A stretch of DNA of 64,000 bases from Arenimonas donghaensis DSM 18148 = HO3-R19 (lineage in GTDB: Bacteria > Pseudomonadota > Gammaproteobacteria > Xanthomonadales > Xanthomonadaceae). The translations under genes and the position numbers were made by a program. Below, piece by piece: positions 1 through 8,053 of this stretch. The stretch is from assembly GCF_000743535.1 (NCBI RefSeq), contig NZ_AVCJ01000001.1, positions 496,001 through 560,000 of the forward strand, in the 5' to 3' direction. Position 1 is the stretch's first letter. Each line of letters starts with the position of its first letter. Under the pieces are notes generated by a model. That model ran no database searches. It was given only the letters and a program-made list of their open reading frames with translations, and had not been told where the DNA came from.

Positions 1-213
1 GATGAGTTCCCGGATCTGCTCGATGGAAAAACCGAGTTCGCGCGCCCTGCGGACGAACGAAAGGCGCTCCAGGTCCTTGGCGCCGTAGTAGCGGTAGTTG
101 CCTGCGGAGCGCATGGCCTCGGCCAGGAGGCCGATCTTTTCGTAATAGCGGATCGTCTCCACCTTGGTGCCGGTCTGGCGGGCCAGCTGGCCGATGGTGA
201 ACGTTGCGGACAT
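1..213 (-). CDS. MerR-family metal-type regulator, C-terminus outside window
   Basis: Only the first 71 codons are in the window; the rest runs off the left edge. The protein opens MSATFTIGQLARQTGTKVET and continues with a winged-helix DNA-binding region (TIRYYEKIGLL near residues 20-30, then NYRYYGAKDLERLSFVRRARELGF), which is typical of MerR proteins. The metal-binding C-terminus is missing from view, so the effector cannot be named. The gene diverges from a cation transporter, with a MerR-type operator directly upstream of the start. By family precedent (ZntR, CadR, PbrR) the protein would untwist that promoter when it binds metal. The ATG at 213-211 is the natural start. Confidence 0.9.
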   Translation of the reverse strand, partial: MSATFTIGQLARQTGTKVETIRYYEKIGLLAEAMRSAGNYRYYGAKDLERLSFVRRARELGFSIEQIRELI

Positions 214-217
214 GGGC

Positions 218-248
218 TTGACCCTGTAGTGGCTACAGGGTTGATAAA
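218..248 (+). promoter_or_regulatory. MerR-type operator/promoter with long spacer
   Basis: A perfect 9-bp inverted repeat, ACCCTGTAG and CTACAGGGT with a 3-bp centre (221-241), lies between a -35 TTGACC (218-223) and a -10 GATAAA (243-248). The spacer is 19 bp. An over-long spacer filled by an inverted repeat is the hallmark of MerR-controlled metal promoters. The direction fits the transporter on the plus strand. The operator also lies just upstream of the merR start, so autoregulation is likely. Confidence 0.85.
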
Positions 249-297
249 GGTTACCGGAGCCGATTTCAAGACCGGGATCCCCCGACAGGAGCCCCCC

Positions 298-927
298 GTG
301 GACCATTGCTGCAGCCAGAAGCGCCAGGACCTGCAGAGCCTCGCCCTTCACAGCGCCCAGCGGCGCGTGCTGGTCGCGCTGCTGGTGATCAACCTGGCCA
401 TGTTCCTGCTCGAGTTCGGTGCCGGGGTGGTGGCTCGTTCCAGTGCGCTGAAAGCCGATGCGGTGGACATGCTGGGCGACGGCATCGTCTACGGCCTGAG
501 CTTGTGGGCCGTGAACCGGGGCCCCCGGTGGGAAGCCGGTGCCGCCCTGGTCAAGGGCCTGCTGATCCTTCTGCTGTTCATGTTCATCGTCGTCGAACTG
601 ATCGGCAAACTGGTCAACGGCGTGCCGCCCTCCAGCACCCTGATGCTGGTCTTCGGTGCGATGGCGCTGGTGGCGAACCTCACCTGCCTCGCGTTGCTGT
701 GGCGGTTCCGCGTACTCAACATCAACATGAAGAGCACCTTCGAATGTTCCCGCAACGACGTGGCGGCGAACCTCGGCGTACTGGTCGCGGCCTGCGGCGT
801 CGCGTTGACCGGACGCGGCTGGCCGGACATCGTCGTTGGTGCCGCGATCGGCTTGCTGTTCCTGCGGTCCGCCCTGCGCATGATCGCCGAGGCCTGGCCA
901 GCATGGCGGGCGGCGCGGACAGGGTGA
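298..927 (+). CDS. Cation transporter, CDF-like, under MerR control
   Basis: A 209-residue membrane protein, probably a metal efflux carrier in the inner membrane. It begins with a Cys-rich cytoplasmic tail (VDHCCSQ) and then several hydrophobic segments. The second carries the CDF-like pattern ALKADAVDMLGDGIVYGLSL, with the acidic residues expected for metal coordination. The open frame extends back to 229, but that would place the start between the -35 and -10 boxes. I choose the GTG at 298, which has an AGGAG Shine-Dalgarno sequence about 7 bases upstream. It is short compared with classical CDF proteins (about 300 residues) and lacks the long C-terminal cytoplasmic domain. The metal is unknown; MerR coupling suggests Zn, Cd, Pb or Co. 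Confidence 0.8.
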   Translation: MDHCCSQKRQDLQSLALHSAQRRVLVALLVINLAMFLLEFGAGVVARSSALKADAVDMLGDGIVYGLSLWAVNRGPRWEAGAALVKGLLILLLFMFIVVELIGKLVNGVPPSSTLMLVFGAMALVANLTCLALLWRFRVLNINMKSTFECSRNDVAANLGVLVAACGVALTGRGWPDIVVGAAIGLLFLRSALRMIAEAWPAWRAARTG

Positions 928-951
928 GTCGGCCGTCGCGGAAGGGCGGCC

Positions 952-2454
952 TCAGGACGCCAGGTTGATCCAGGTCGCCTTTACTTCGGTGTACTTGTCG
1001 AAGGCATGCAGCGACTTGTCCCGGCCGTTGCCGCTTTGCTTGTAGCCGCCGAACGGCGCGGTCATGTCGCCGCCGTCCCAGTAGTTCACCCAGACGCTGC
1101 CGGCGCGCAGCTTTCGCGCGACGCGATGGGCGCGACCCAGGTCGGCCGTGAAGACACCGGCGGCCAGGCCGTAGTCGCTGTCGTTGGCGATGGCGAGGGC
1201 TTCGGCTTCGTCGTCGAAGGCGATGACGCTGAGCACGGGGCCGAAGATTTCCTCGCGCGCGATGGTGTGGCTGGCGGCCACGTCATCGAAGATGGTCGGC
1301 GCCACGTAGCAGCCGCCGTCGACGGTGGCCAGGCGCTCGCCGCCGATCACCACGCGGCCGCCCTCTTCCCGGCCCCGGGCGATGTAGTCGAGCACGCGCC
1401 GGGTCTGGCCTTCGTCCACCAGCGCGCCCATCGGCGCGCCCGGTTCCAGCGGGTGCCGGGGCTGCATGGTTTCGCCGTGCCTGGCGACGCGCGCGACGAA
1501 CTCGTCCTTGATGCGGCGCTCCACCAGCAGGCGAGAGGCCGCGGTGCACACCTCGCCCTGGTTGTAGAAGATGCCGCTGGCCGCCGCCTTGGCCGCCAGG
1601 TCCAGGTCCGGGGCGTCGGCGAAGACCAGGTTCGGGCTCTTGCCGCCGCATTCGAGGTAGACGCGCTTCATGTTCGATTCGCCGGCACACACCAGCAGGT
1701 GCTTGCCGACGGCGGTCGAGCCGGTGAACACCAGGCCGTCTACGCCCATGTGCCGGGCCAGCGGCTCGCCGGTGTCCTTGCCGAAGCCGGGCAGGACGTT
1801 CAGGACGCCCGGCGGCAGGCCGGCCTCCATGGCCAACTCAGCGAAGCGGATGGCGGTCAGCGGCGACTTTTCGGAGGGCTTGAGCACCACCGAATTGCCC
1901 ATCGCCAGCGCCGGCGCCAGTTTCCAGGCGGCCATCAGCAGCGGAAAGTTCCAGGGCACGATGGCGGCCACCACGCCCAGCGGTTCGCGGGTCACCAGGC
2001 CCAGTTCGTCGGAGCCGGTGCTGGCGATCTCGCCGTAGACCTTGTCGATGGCCTCGCCGGTCCAGGCCAGGCAGCGCGCGGTGGCGGCCATGTCCACGTT
2101 CAAGGCGTCGTCGATGGGCTTGCCCATGTCCAGGGTTTCGAGCAGCGCCAGTTCGTCGGCGTTCGCGCGCACCAGCTCGGCCAGGCGCACCAGCACCTTC
2201 TTGCGCCAGGCGGGCTTGGCCTGCGACCAGTCGCCGGCATCGAAGGCCCGGCGCGCGGCACGAACGGCCCGGTCCACGTCCTCCGACCCGCAGGCGGCCA
2301 CCCCGGTCAGCACGCGCCCGTCGATCGGGCTCAGGCACTCGAAACGTTCGCCGCCGGCGGCGTCCACGTAGCGGCCGTCGATGAAGGCCTGGTTCCGGAA
2401 GGACAGGCGCTGGGCGAGGGCTTCCCAGTCGGCGCGGGTCTTGGGGTCGGTCAT
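952..2454 (-). CDS. puuC: Aldehyde dehydrogenase, PuuC type
   Basis: A 500-residue NAD(P)-dependent aldehyde dehydrogenase resembling gamma-glutamyl-gamma-aminobutyraldehyde dehydrogenases and other aminoaldehyde dehydrogenases. Visible landmarks are PWNFPLLMAAWKLAPALA, the cofactor-site FTGSTAVG, the general base Glu near 268 (YLECGGKSP) and the catalytic Cys near 303 (NQGEVCTAASR). It lies 8 bp downstream of a PuuR-like regulator on the same strand, so the pair is probably one operon. Beyond the divergent promoter is a transaminase for omega-amino acids, which suggests a substrate such as 3-aminopropanal or 4-aminobutanal. No glutamylpolyamine synthetase (puuA) is visible, so the glutamylated route cannot be inferred. 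Confidence 0.85.
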   Translation of the reverse strand: MTDPKTRADWEALAQRLSFRNQAFIDGRYVDAAGGERFECLSPIDGRVLTGVAACGSEDVDRAVRAARRAFDAGDWSQAKPAWRKKVLVRLAELVRANADELALLETLDMGKPIDDALNVDMAATARCLAWTGEAIDKVYGEIASTGSDELGLVTREPLGVVAAIVPWNFPLLMAAWKLAPALAMGNSVVLKPSEKSPLTAIRFAELAMEAGLPPGVLNVLPGFGKDTGEPLARHMGVDGLVFTGSTAVGKHLLVCAGESNMKRVYLECGGKSPNLVFADAPDLDLAAKAAASGIFYNQGEVCTAASRLLVERRIKDEFVARVARHGETMQPRHPLEPGAPMGALVDEGQTRRVLDYIARGREEGGRVVIGGERLATVDGGCYVAPTIFDDVAASHTIAREEIFGPVLSVIAFDDEAEALAIANDSDYGLAAGVFTADLGRAHRVARKLRAGSVWVNYWDGGDMTAPFGGYKQSGNGRDKSLHAFDKYTEVKATWINLAS

Positions 2455-2462
2455 GGCGGGCC

Positions 2463-3008
2463 TCAGAAAGTGGGGGGCGTGCTGGCGCTGATGATCACGG
2501 CATCATCGTCGCCGAGGTTGCGGAAGCGATGCGGCTGCCGGCATTCGAAATAATAGGCTTCGCCGGGGCCAAGCACCCGCCGTAGCGCGCCGACCGTGAT
2601 CTCCACCCGGCCTTGCACCACCACCCCGCCCTCCTCGCCTTCGTGGGTGATCATGGACTCGCCGGTGTCGCTGCCCGGTGGCATCACTTCGCGCAGCACG
2701 CACATGCGCCGGTTGCGGCTGCGATGGCCGACCAGGAAATAGTGGATGTCGTTGTTGCCGACGTCGGGCAACTCACCGGCCGCGTAATAGGGACTGTCGC
2801 CGACGTCTTCCAGGTCCTGGGTGAAAAAGTCGGCCAGCGAGATCGGAATGCCGTCGAGCACCTTCTTCAGGGAACTGATGGACGGGCTGACCTTGTTTTG
2901 CTCGATCAGCGAAATGGTGGAGTTGGTCACCCCCACCCGCTTGGCGAGTTCGCGCTGGCTCAGGCCCTTGCTCTTGCGCACGGCCTGGAGCCGGATGCCG
3001 ATGTCCAA
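2463..3008 (-). CDS. puuR: XRE-cupin transcriptional regulator, PuuR-like
   Basis: A 181-residue regulator with an N-terminal helix-turn-helix of the XRE type (residues about 4-60: KGLSQRELAKRVGVTNSTIS) and a C-terminal cupin (about 110-178: HEGEEGGVVVQGRVEITVGA, ending PHRFRNLGDDDAVIISASTP). This architecture matches PuuR, the repressor of putrescine use. The start is a TTG at 3008-3006 with a GGAGA Shine-Dalgarno sequence 7 bases upstream; no in-frame ATG fits better. It is transcribed ahead of the aldehyde dehydrogenase and divergently from the transaminase, so it probably controls both directions. The ligand is inferred (polyamine or beta-alanine related), not shown. Confidence 0.85.
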   Translation of the reverse strand: MDIGIRLQAVRKSKGLSQRELAKRVGVTNSTISLIEQNKVSPSISSLKKVLDGIPISLADFFTQDLEDVGDSPYYAAGELPDVGNNDIHYFLVGHRSRNRRMCVLREVMPPGSDTGESMITHEGEEGGVVVQGRVEITVGALRRVLGPGEAYYFECRQPHRFRNLGDDDAVIISASTPPTF

Positions 3009-3037
3009 TGGACGTCTCCACGCGGAAATTGCTCAAT

Positions 3038-3068
3038 ATTTGACACCGTTTGTAAAGTTTATTCAACA
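3038..3068. promoter_or_regulatory. Overlapping divergent promoters between puuR-like gene and transaminase
   Basis: On the minus strand, TTGAAT (3066-3061) and TCAAAT (3043-3038) are separated by 17 bp and would drive the regulator. On the plus strand, a perfect TTGACA (3040-3045) overlaps that -10, although its own -10 is poor. Two similar half-sites, TTTGACACCG (3039-3048) and TTCAACACTG (3062-3071), are 23 bp apart and could be operator half-sites. This AT-richer stretch stands out from the flanking GC-rich genes. Confidence 0.4.
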
Positions 3069-3115
3069 CTGATAGCGTTTCCGCCGCTTCCCTTCCCCAA
3101 CGCCTGAGCCCCGCC

Positions 3116-4480
3116 ATGTCCGCCTCCCAAACGCCCGCCCTCGCCGACCTCCAGGCCCAGGCGACCGCCGCGCCCGAACACCATGACGCGTTCTGGATGC
3201 CCTTCACCGCCAACCGCCAGTTCAAGAAGTCGCCGCGGCTGCTGGCGAGCGCGGAGGGCATGTATTACCGCAGCACCGACGGCCGCGAGATCCTCGACGG
3301 CACCGCCGGACTGTGGTGCGTGAACGCGGGACACGGGCATCCGCACATCGTCCAGGCGATCCAGAAACAGGCGGCCACCCTGGATTACGCACCGACCTTC
3401 CAGATGGGCCATCCGCTGCCCTTCGTGCTGGCCGAGCGGCTGGCGAAGCTGGCACCCGACCCGCTCAAGCACGTGTTCTATACCAATTCGGGCTCGGAAT
3501 CGGTGGACACGGCGCTGAAGATCGCCCTGGCCTATCACCGCGTGCGCGGCGAAGGCCAGCGCACCCGGCTGATCGGCCGGGAAAAGGGCTACCACGGCGT
3601 CGGGTTCGGCGGCATTTCGGTCGGCGGCATGGTCAACAACCGCAAGTTCTTCGGGCCGATGCTGCCCGGCGTCGACCACCTGCCGCACACCCTGGACATT
3701 GCCCGCAACGGCTTCAGCCGCGGCCTGCCGGCGCACGGCGCCGAACTGGCGAACGAGCTCGAGCGCCTGGTCGCGCTGCACGACGCCAGCACCATCGCCG
3801 CCGTGATCATCGAACCCGTCTCCGGCAGCGCCGGCGTGGTGCTGCCGCCCGAGGGCTACCTCCGGCGCATCCGCGAGATCTGCGACAAACACGGCATCCT
3901 GCTGATCTTCGACGAAGTCATCACCGGCTTCGGCCGGGTCGGCGAGGCCTTCGCGGCCCAGCGTTTCGGCGTGGTGCCGGACCTGATCACCACCGCCAAG
4001 GGCCTGAGCAACGGCGCCGTGCCCATGGGCGCGGTGTTCGCCACCTCGGCCATCCACGATGCCTTCATGCACGGGCCGGAAGGCGCCATCGAGCTCTTCC
4101 ACGGCTATACCTACTCCGGCCACCCGTTGGCCTGTGCGGCCGCCCTGGCGACCCTGGACGTCTACGAGGGCGAAGGGCTCTTCCAGCGGGCCATCGAGCT
4201 GGGGCCCTACTGGGAACAGGCCATCCATGCCCTCAAGGACCTGCCCAACGTCGTCGACATCCGCAACTTCGGCCTGGTGGGCGCCGTGGAGCTGGCGGCC
4301 CGGCCCGAGGGCGCGGGCCTGCGCGGCTACGAGGTCTTCAACCGGGCCTTCTTCGAGCAAAACCTGATGGTGCGCTGCACCGGCGACGTGATCGCCCTCT
4401 CCCCGCCCCTGATACTGAACAAAGAGCACATCGACCGGATTTTCGACCGCTTGGCGGCTACCATACGCGCCACCGCCTGA
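3116..4480 (+). CDS. Omega-amino acid:pyruvate transaminase (beta-alanine transaminase)
   Basis: A 454-residue class-III PLP aminotransferase. The PLP lysine is near 295 (TTAKGLSNGAVPMGAV) and the ring-nitrogen Asp near 266 (IFDEVITGFGR). The stretch FQMGHPLPFVLAERLAKLAP and the overall length fit the omega-amino-acid:pyruvate transaminases that convert beta-alanine plus pyruvate to malonate semialdehyde plus L-alanine. The next genes on the strand, alanine dehydrogenase and a malonate-semialdehyde-type dehydrogenase, consume exactly these two products, which strongly supports the assignment. Putrescine or another terminal amine could also be accepted. No strong Shine-Dalgarno sequence precedes the ATG. 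Confidence 0.88.
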   Translation: MSASQTPALADLQAQATAAPEHHDAFWMPFTANRQFKKSPRLLASAEGMYYRSTDGREILDGTAGLWCVNAGHGHPHIVQAIQKQAATLDYAPTFQMGHPLPFVLAERLAKLAPDPLKHVFYTNSGSESVDTALKIALAYHRVRGEGQRTRLIGREKGYHGVGFGGISVGGMVNNRKFFGPMLPGVDHLPHTLDIARNGFSRGLPAHGAELANELERLVALHDASTIAAVIIEPVSGSAGVVLPPEGYLRRIREICDKHGILLIFDEVITGFGRVGEAFAAQRFGVVPDLITTAKGLSNGAVPMGAVFATSAIHDAFMHGPEGAIELFHGYTYSGHPLACAAALATLDVYEGEGLFQRAIELGPYWEQAIHALKDLPNVVDIRNFGLVGAVELAARPEGAGLRGYEVFNRAFFEQNLMVRCTGDVIALSPPLILNKEHIDRIFDRLAATIRATA

Positions 4481-4531
4481 CCGGGCGGCCCGCTTCCCCT
4501 TCAGACAGACCCGCCCCGGGAGGGCAGTTGC

Positions 4532-5647
4532 ATGCTTATCGGCGTCCCCAAGGAAATCAAGAACCACGAGTACCGCATCGGCCTGACCCCGGCCGGCGTC
4601 CGCGAACTGTGCTCCCACGGCCACCAGGTGATGGTGCAGCGCGACGGTGGCAAGGCCATCGGCCTCACCGACGAGATGTATGAAGCCGCCGGCGCCAGCA
4701 TCGTCGACAGCGCCGCGGCGATCTTCGCCAAGGCCGAGATGATCATCAAGGTCAAGGAACCGCAGCCGGTCGAGTGCGCGATGCTGCGCAAGGGGCAGAT
4801 CCTCTACACCTACCTGCACCTGGCCCCGGACCCGGAGCAGACCGCGGCCCTGGTGAAGTCGGGCTGCACCGCCATCGCCTACGAAACCGTCACCGACCGC
4901 AAGGGCGGCCTGCCGCTGCTGGCGCCGATGTCGGAAGTCGCCGGTCGCATGTCGATCCAGGCCGGCGCGCACGCGCTTGAAAAGGCCCAGGGCGGCGCCG
5001 GCGTGCTGCTGGGCGGCGTCCCGGGCGTGAAGCCGGCCAACGTGCTGGTGCTCGGCGGCGGCGTGGTGGGTCTCAACGCCGCGCGCATGGCCATGGGCAT
5101 GAACGCGCGCGTGACCATCCTGGACCGTTCGCTCGACCGCCTGCGCTACATCGACGAACTCTACGGCGACCGCATGACCACCCTGTACTCGACCGTGGAC
5201 ACGGTGGAATACCTGCTGCCCTTCGCCGACCTGGTGGTCGGTGCCGTGTTGGTCCCGGGCGCCGCCGCGCCCAAGCTCATCACCCGCAAGCAGCTGGCGC
5301 TGATGAAGCCCGGTTCGGTGCTGGTGGACGTCGCCATCGACCAGGGCGGTTGCTTCGAGACCTCCAAGGCCACCACCCACCAGAACCCGACCTACGAAGT
5401 GGACGGCATCATCCACTACTGCGTCGCCAACATGCCCGGCGGCGTCGCCCGCACTTCGACCTTCGCGCTGACCAACGCCACCCTGCCCTATGCGGTGAAG
5501 CTGGCCAACCACGGCCTGCAGGCGATGCTGGCCGACGAGCACCTGCTCAATGGCCTGAACGTGCATGCCGGCAAGGTCACCTACGAAGCCGTCGCCCGCG
5601 ACCTGGGTTACGAGTTCGTGCCGGCGGCCGAGGCGCTCAAGGCCTGA
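4532..5647 (+). CDS. ald: Alanine dehydrogenase
   Basis: A 371-residue protein of normal family length. It starts [20 protein letters not shown], the conserved opening of alanine dehydrogenases, and carries a Rossmann nucleotide motif near 174-180 ([15 protein letters not shown]). It catalyses L-alanine + NAD + water to pyruvate + ammonium + NADH. A strong GGGAGGG lies just upstream of the ATG. It sits between the transaminase, which forms alanine, and mmsA, so its likely task is to regenerate pyruvate as amino acceptor and release ammonium. PNT/transhydrogenase domains share this fold, but the length and sequence fit Ald. Confidence 0.95.
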   Translation: MLIGVPKEIKNHEYRIGLTPAGVRELCSHGHQVMVQRDGGKAIGLTDEMYEAAGASIVDSAAAIFAKAEMIIKVKEPQPVECAMLRKGQILYTYLHLAPDPEQTAALVKSGCTAIAYETVTDRKGGLPLLAPMSEVAGRMSIQAGAHALEKAQGGAGVLLGGVPGVKPANVLVLGGGVVGLNAARMAMGMNARVTILDRSLDRLRYIDELYGDRMTTLYSTVDTVEYLLPFADLVVGAVLVPGAAAPKLITRKQLALMKPGSVLVDVAIDQGGCFETSKATTHQNPTYEVDGIIHYCVANMPGGVARTSTFALTNATLPYAVKLANHGLQAMLADEHLLNGLNVHAGKVTYEAVARDLGYEFVPAAEALKA

Positions 5648-5655
5648 CAGTCCCT

Positions 5656-5734
5656 TGTAGGAGCGGCTTTAGCCGCGAATCTCTTCTTTGCCACAGGCAA
5701 AGTCAAAAGATTCGCGCCTGAAGGCGCTCCTACA
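5656..5734. repeat. REP doublet, GTAG type (copy 1)
   Basis: Two inverted GTAG-headed palindromes, TGTAGGAGCGGCTTTAGCCG and its partner ending GCGCTCCTACA, are joined by a short AT-richer linker containing CTTTGCC and GGCAAAG. The element fills the gap between ald and mmsA. The left unit has diverged (GCGGCTTTAGCCGC) from the right unit (GCGCCTTCAGGCGC) but kept its pairing. Elements of this kind are dispersed by REP-associated tyrosine transposases (RAYTs) in xanthomonads and pseudomonads. Confidence 0.9.
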
Positions 5735-5759
5735 GGCCACCCCATCGAGGCCAGCGCGT

Positions 5760-7253
5760 ATGCGACGGATCGGTCATTTCATTGGCGGGCAGGTCGTAAA
5801 CGGCGATGGCGAGCGCCTGGCCGATGTCTTCAATCCCGCCACCGGCGCCGTGCAGGCGCGGGTGGCGCTGGCTTCCAACGAAGACGTCAAAGCCGCGGTG
5901 ACGTCGGCCCAGGCGGCCTTCCCGGCCTGGGCGGCCACGCCGCCGCTGGCGCGGGCCCGCATCCTGTTCCGTTACAAGCAGCTGCTCGAAGCGCACGCTG
6001 ACGAGCTTGCGGCTGCGATCACCGCCGAACACGGCAAGGTCCTGGCCGATGCCCGCGGCGAAGTGACCCGCGGCATCGAGGTGGTGGAGTTCGCCTGCGG
6101 TGCGCCGCACCTGCTCAAGGGCGAGCACTCGATGGACGTGGGCCGCGACGTTGACTCGTGGTCCGAGCGCGCGCCCCTGGGCGTGGTCGCCGGCATCACG
6201 CCGTTCAATTTCCCGTGCATGGTGCCGATGTGGATGTTCCCGGTGGCCATTGCCTGCGGCAACAGCTTCGTGCTCAAACCCAGCGAACGCGACCCGACGG
6301 CGCCGATGATCCTGGCCCGCCTGCTGCAGGAAGCCGGCCTGCCCGACGGCGTGTTCAACGTCGTGCACGGCGACAAGACCGCGGTCGATGCCCTGCTCGA
6401 CGACCCGCGCGTGCAGGCGGTCAGCTTCGTCGGCTCGACGCCGATCGCCGAATACATCTATGCGCGCGGCAGCGCCGCGGGCAAGCGCGTACAGGCCCTG
6501 GGCGGCGCCAAGAACCACATGGTGGTGCTGCCCGACGCCGATCTCGACCAGGCGGCCGCGGCGCTGCTCGGCGCGGCGTATGGCTCGGCCGGCGAGCGCT
6601 GCATGGCGATCTCGGTGGCGGTCTGCGTCGGCGACGCCACCGCCGACGCGCTGGTTGCGCGGCTGGCGCCGAAGGTCGCGGCGCTGCGCGTCGGCGCGGG
6701 CGACCAGGGCGAACCCGACATGGGTCCACTGGTGACCGGTGCCCACCGCGACAAGGTCCAGGACTACATCGACGCCGGCGTGGCCGAAGGCGCCGAGCTG
6801 GTGGTCGATGGCCGCGGCCTGCAGGTGGACGGCGCGCCCGATGGTTTCTTCCTCGGCGGCTGCCTGTTCGACCGGGTCACGCCCGGCATGCGCATCTATC
6901 GCGAGGAAATCTTCGGCCCGGTGCTGTGCGTGCTGCGCGTGCCGGATTTCGACGCGGCGCTGGCGCTGGTCAATGCACACGAATACGGCAACGGAACGGC
7001 GGTGTTCACCCGCGACGGCGACGCCGCCCGCCAGTTCGCGCACCAGGTGCAGGCCGGCATGGTCGGCATCAACGTGCCGATCCCGGTGCCGATGGCCTTC
7101 CACAGTTTCGGCGGTTGGAAACGCAGCCTGTTCGGCCCGCTGCACATGCACGGCCCCGATGGCGTGCGCTTCTACACCCGGCTAAAGACCGTCACCGCCC
7201 GCTGGCCCACCGGCGTGCGTGATCCCGAGTTCGTCATGCCCACCATGAAATGA
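5760..7253 (+). CDS. mmsA: CoA-acylating (methyl)malonate-semialdehyde dehydrogenase
   Basis: A 497-residue aldehyde dehydrogenase of the MmsA subfamily. Diagnostic features are [20 protein letters not shown] (148-167), [16 protein letters not shown] (247-262), the catalytic Cys near 281 in [14 protein letters not shown] and the C-terminal [14 protein letters not shown]. The family converts malonate or methylmalonate semialdehyde with NAD and CoA to acetyl- or propionyl-CoA plus CO2. The frame runs upstream to 5688 through REP sequence; the ATG at 5760 starts the conserved domain, so I use it. Position after the beta-alanine transaminase and ald points to malonate semialdehyde as the substrate, though valine/myo-inositol catabolism is the alternative. 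Confidence 0.93.
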   Translation: MRRIGHFIGGQVVNGDGERLADVFNPATGAVQARVALASNEDVKAAVTSAQAAFPAWAATPPLARARILFRYKQLLEAHADELAAAITAEHGKVLADARGEVTRGIEVVEFACGAPHLLKGEHSMDVGRDVDSWSERAPLGVVAGITPFNFPCMVPMWMFPVAIACGNSFVLKPSERDPTAPMILARLLQEAGLPDGVFNVVHGDKTAVDALLDDPRVQAVSFVGSTPIAEYIYARGSAAGKRVQALGGAKNHMVVLPDADLDQAAAALLGAAYGSAGERCMAISVAVCVGDATADALVARLAPKVAALRVGAGDQGEPDMGPLVTGAHRDKVQDYIDAGVAEGAELVVDGRGLQVDGAPDGFFLGGCLFDRVTPGMRIYREEIFGPVLCVLRVPDFDAALALVNAHEYGNGTAVFTRDGDAARQFAHQVQAGMVGINVPIPVPMAFHSFGGWKRSLFGPLHMHGPDGVRFYTRLKTVTARWPTGVRDPEFVMPTMK

Positions 7254-7263
7254 CGCAACCGCG

Positions 7264-7346
7264 TGTAGGAGCGCCTTCAGGCGCGAATCTCTACTTTGCC
7301 AAAGGCAAGCAAAGTCAAAAGATTCGCGCCTGAAGGCGCTCCTACA
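7264..7346. repeat. REP doublet, GTAG type (copy 2), overlaps msrA stop
   Basis: An inverted pair, TGTAGGAGCGCCTTCAGGCG and its reverse complement, with a linker of about 33 bp containing CTTTGCC and GGCAAG. It lies between the convergent mmsA and msrA. Its right end (CTCCTACA) overlaps the msrA stop codon at 7344-7342. The arms can form a long hairpin that could serve both genes as a 3' end stabiliser. Confidence 0.9.
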
Positions 7347-7962
7347 GGTTGGGGAAATAGCGCCGGAGCTTTTCCACTTTCGGCATCGAAACGTATTGGA
7401 TGTAGGGCGCTCCCGGATTGCGCGCCGCGTAGTCGTGGTGCGCTTCTTCGGCGACGAAGAAAGTATCCATGTCCTCGATGGTGGTCTCGATCGGTCCCGC
7501 GTACACGCCTGCTTCCTGCAGCTGCGCCAGGTAGGCGCCGGCGACGTAACGCTGGTCGGCGTCGAGCGGGAAGATCGCCGACCGATACTGCGGTCCGACG
7601 TCGTTGCCCTGCCGGTCCTTCTGGGTCGGGTCGTGCGCCACCGCCATGAACACCTTGAGCAACTGGCCGAAGCTGATGCGATCGGGTTCGTAGCGAATGC
7701 GGATGGCCTCGGCGTGGCGGGTCCGGCCGCTGCAGACGGCTTGGTAGTTGGCGGTGTCGGCGCTGCCGCCGGCATAACCGGGCAGGACTTCGGTCACCCC
7801 GGCCAACTGCCGGTACACCGCTTCGGTGCACCAGAAGCAACCGCCGGCCAGCACCAGTTCGCCGCGGTCGTGGGCGGTGGCGATGTCCTGGGCCGGATCG
7901 GGAACGTCGCCGGGCGGGACGCGCAGGCCCTGGCCGGGCACGTCGCAAGTTTGGTTGGCCAT
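7342..7962 (-). CDS. msrA: Peptide-methionine (S)-S-oxide reductase
   Basis: A 206-residue MsrA. The catalytic motif GGCFWCTEAVYRQLAGV places the nucleophilic Cys near 42 with a second Cys at 45, followed by GYAGGSADTANYQAVCSGRT. It reduces methionine-S-sulfoxide in proteins, drawing electrons from thioredoxin. About 30 extra residues precede the core; no signal peptide is apparent, so it is probably cytoplasmic. Both gene ends touch REP elements: the TAG stop is written in REP sequence, and the AGGAGA Shine-Dalgarno sequence starts at the edge of the upstream REP. No msrB is adjacent. Confidence 0.95.
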   Translation of the reverse strand: MANQTCDVPGQGLRVPPGDVPDPAQDIATAHDRGELVLAGGCFWCTEAVYRQLAGVTEVLPGYAGGSADTANYQAVCSGRTRHAEAIRIRYEPDRISFGQLLKVFMAVAHDPTQKDRQGNDVGPQYRSAIFPLDADQRYVAGAYLAQLQEAGVYAGPIETTIEDMDTFFVAEEAHHDYAARNPGAPYIQYVSMPKVEKLRRYFPNL

Positions 7963-7973
7963 TTGGTATCTCC

Positions 7974-8052
7974 TGTAGGAGCGCCTTCAGGCGCGAATCT
8001 TTTGACTTCGCCTTTGGCAAAGAAGAAATTCGCGCCTGAAGGCGCTCCTACA
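7974..8052. repeat. REP doublet, GTAG type (copy 3), abuts msrA ribosome site
   Basis: Same family as the two copies at 5656 and 7264: TGTAGGAGCGCCTTCAGGCG at the left, GCGCCTGAAGGCGCTCCTACA-type arm at the right, with a linker containing CTTTGGC. It fills the msrA-acyltransferase gap. Its left edge reads, on the minus strand, CCTACAGGAGATACC before the msrA ATG, so the element borders or supplies the ribosome binding site. Its right edge ends one base before the acyltransferase stop codon. Confidence 0.9.
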
Positions 8053-8053
8053 A

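Noticed and set aside
3059-5566. An 835-codon minus-strand frame across the transaminase and alanine dehydrogenase genes
   Set aside because: Spans two well-supported plus-strand genes and their gap; the product is compositionally biased with no motif.
5656-8052. CRISPR-like array from the regularly seen GTAGGAGCGCC repeats
   Set aside because: The copies are inverted pairs lying between genes at irregular distances, with related linkers, and no spacers or cas genes; they are REP doublets.
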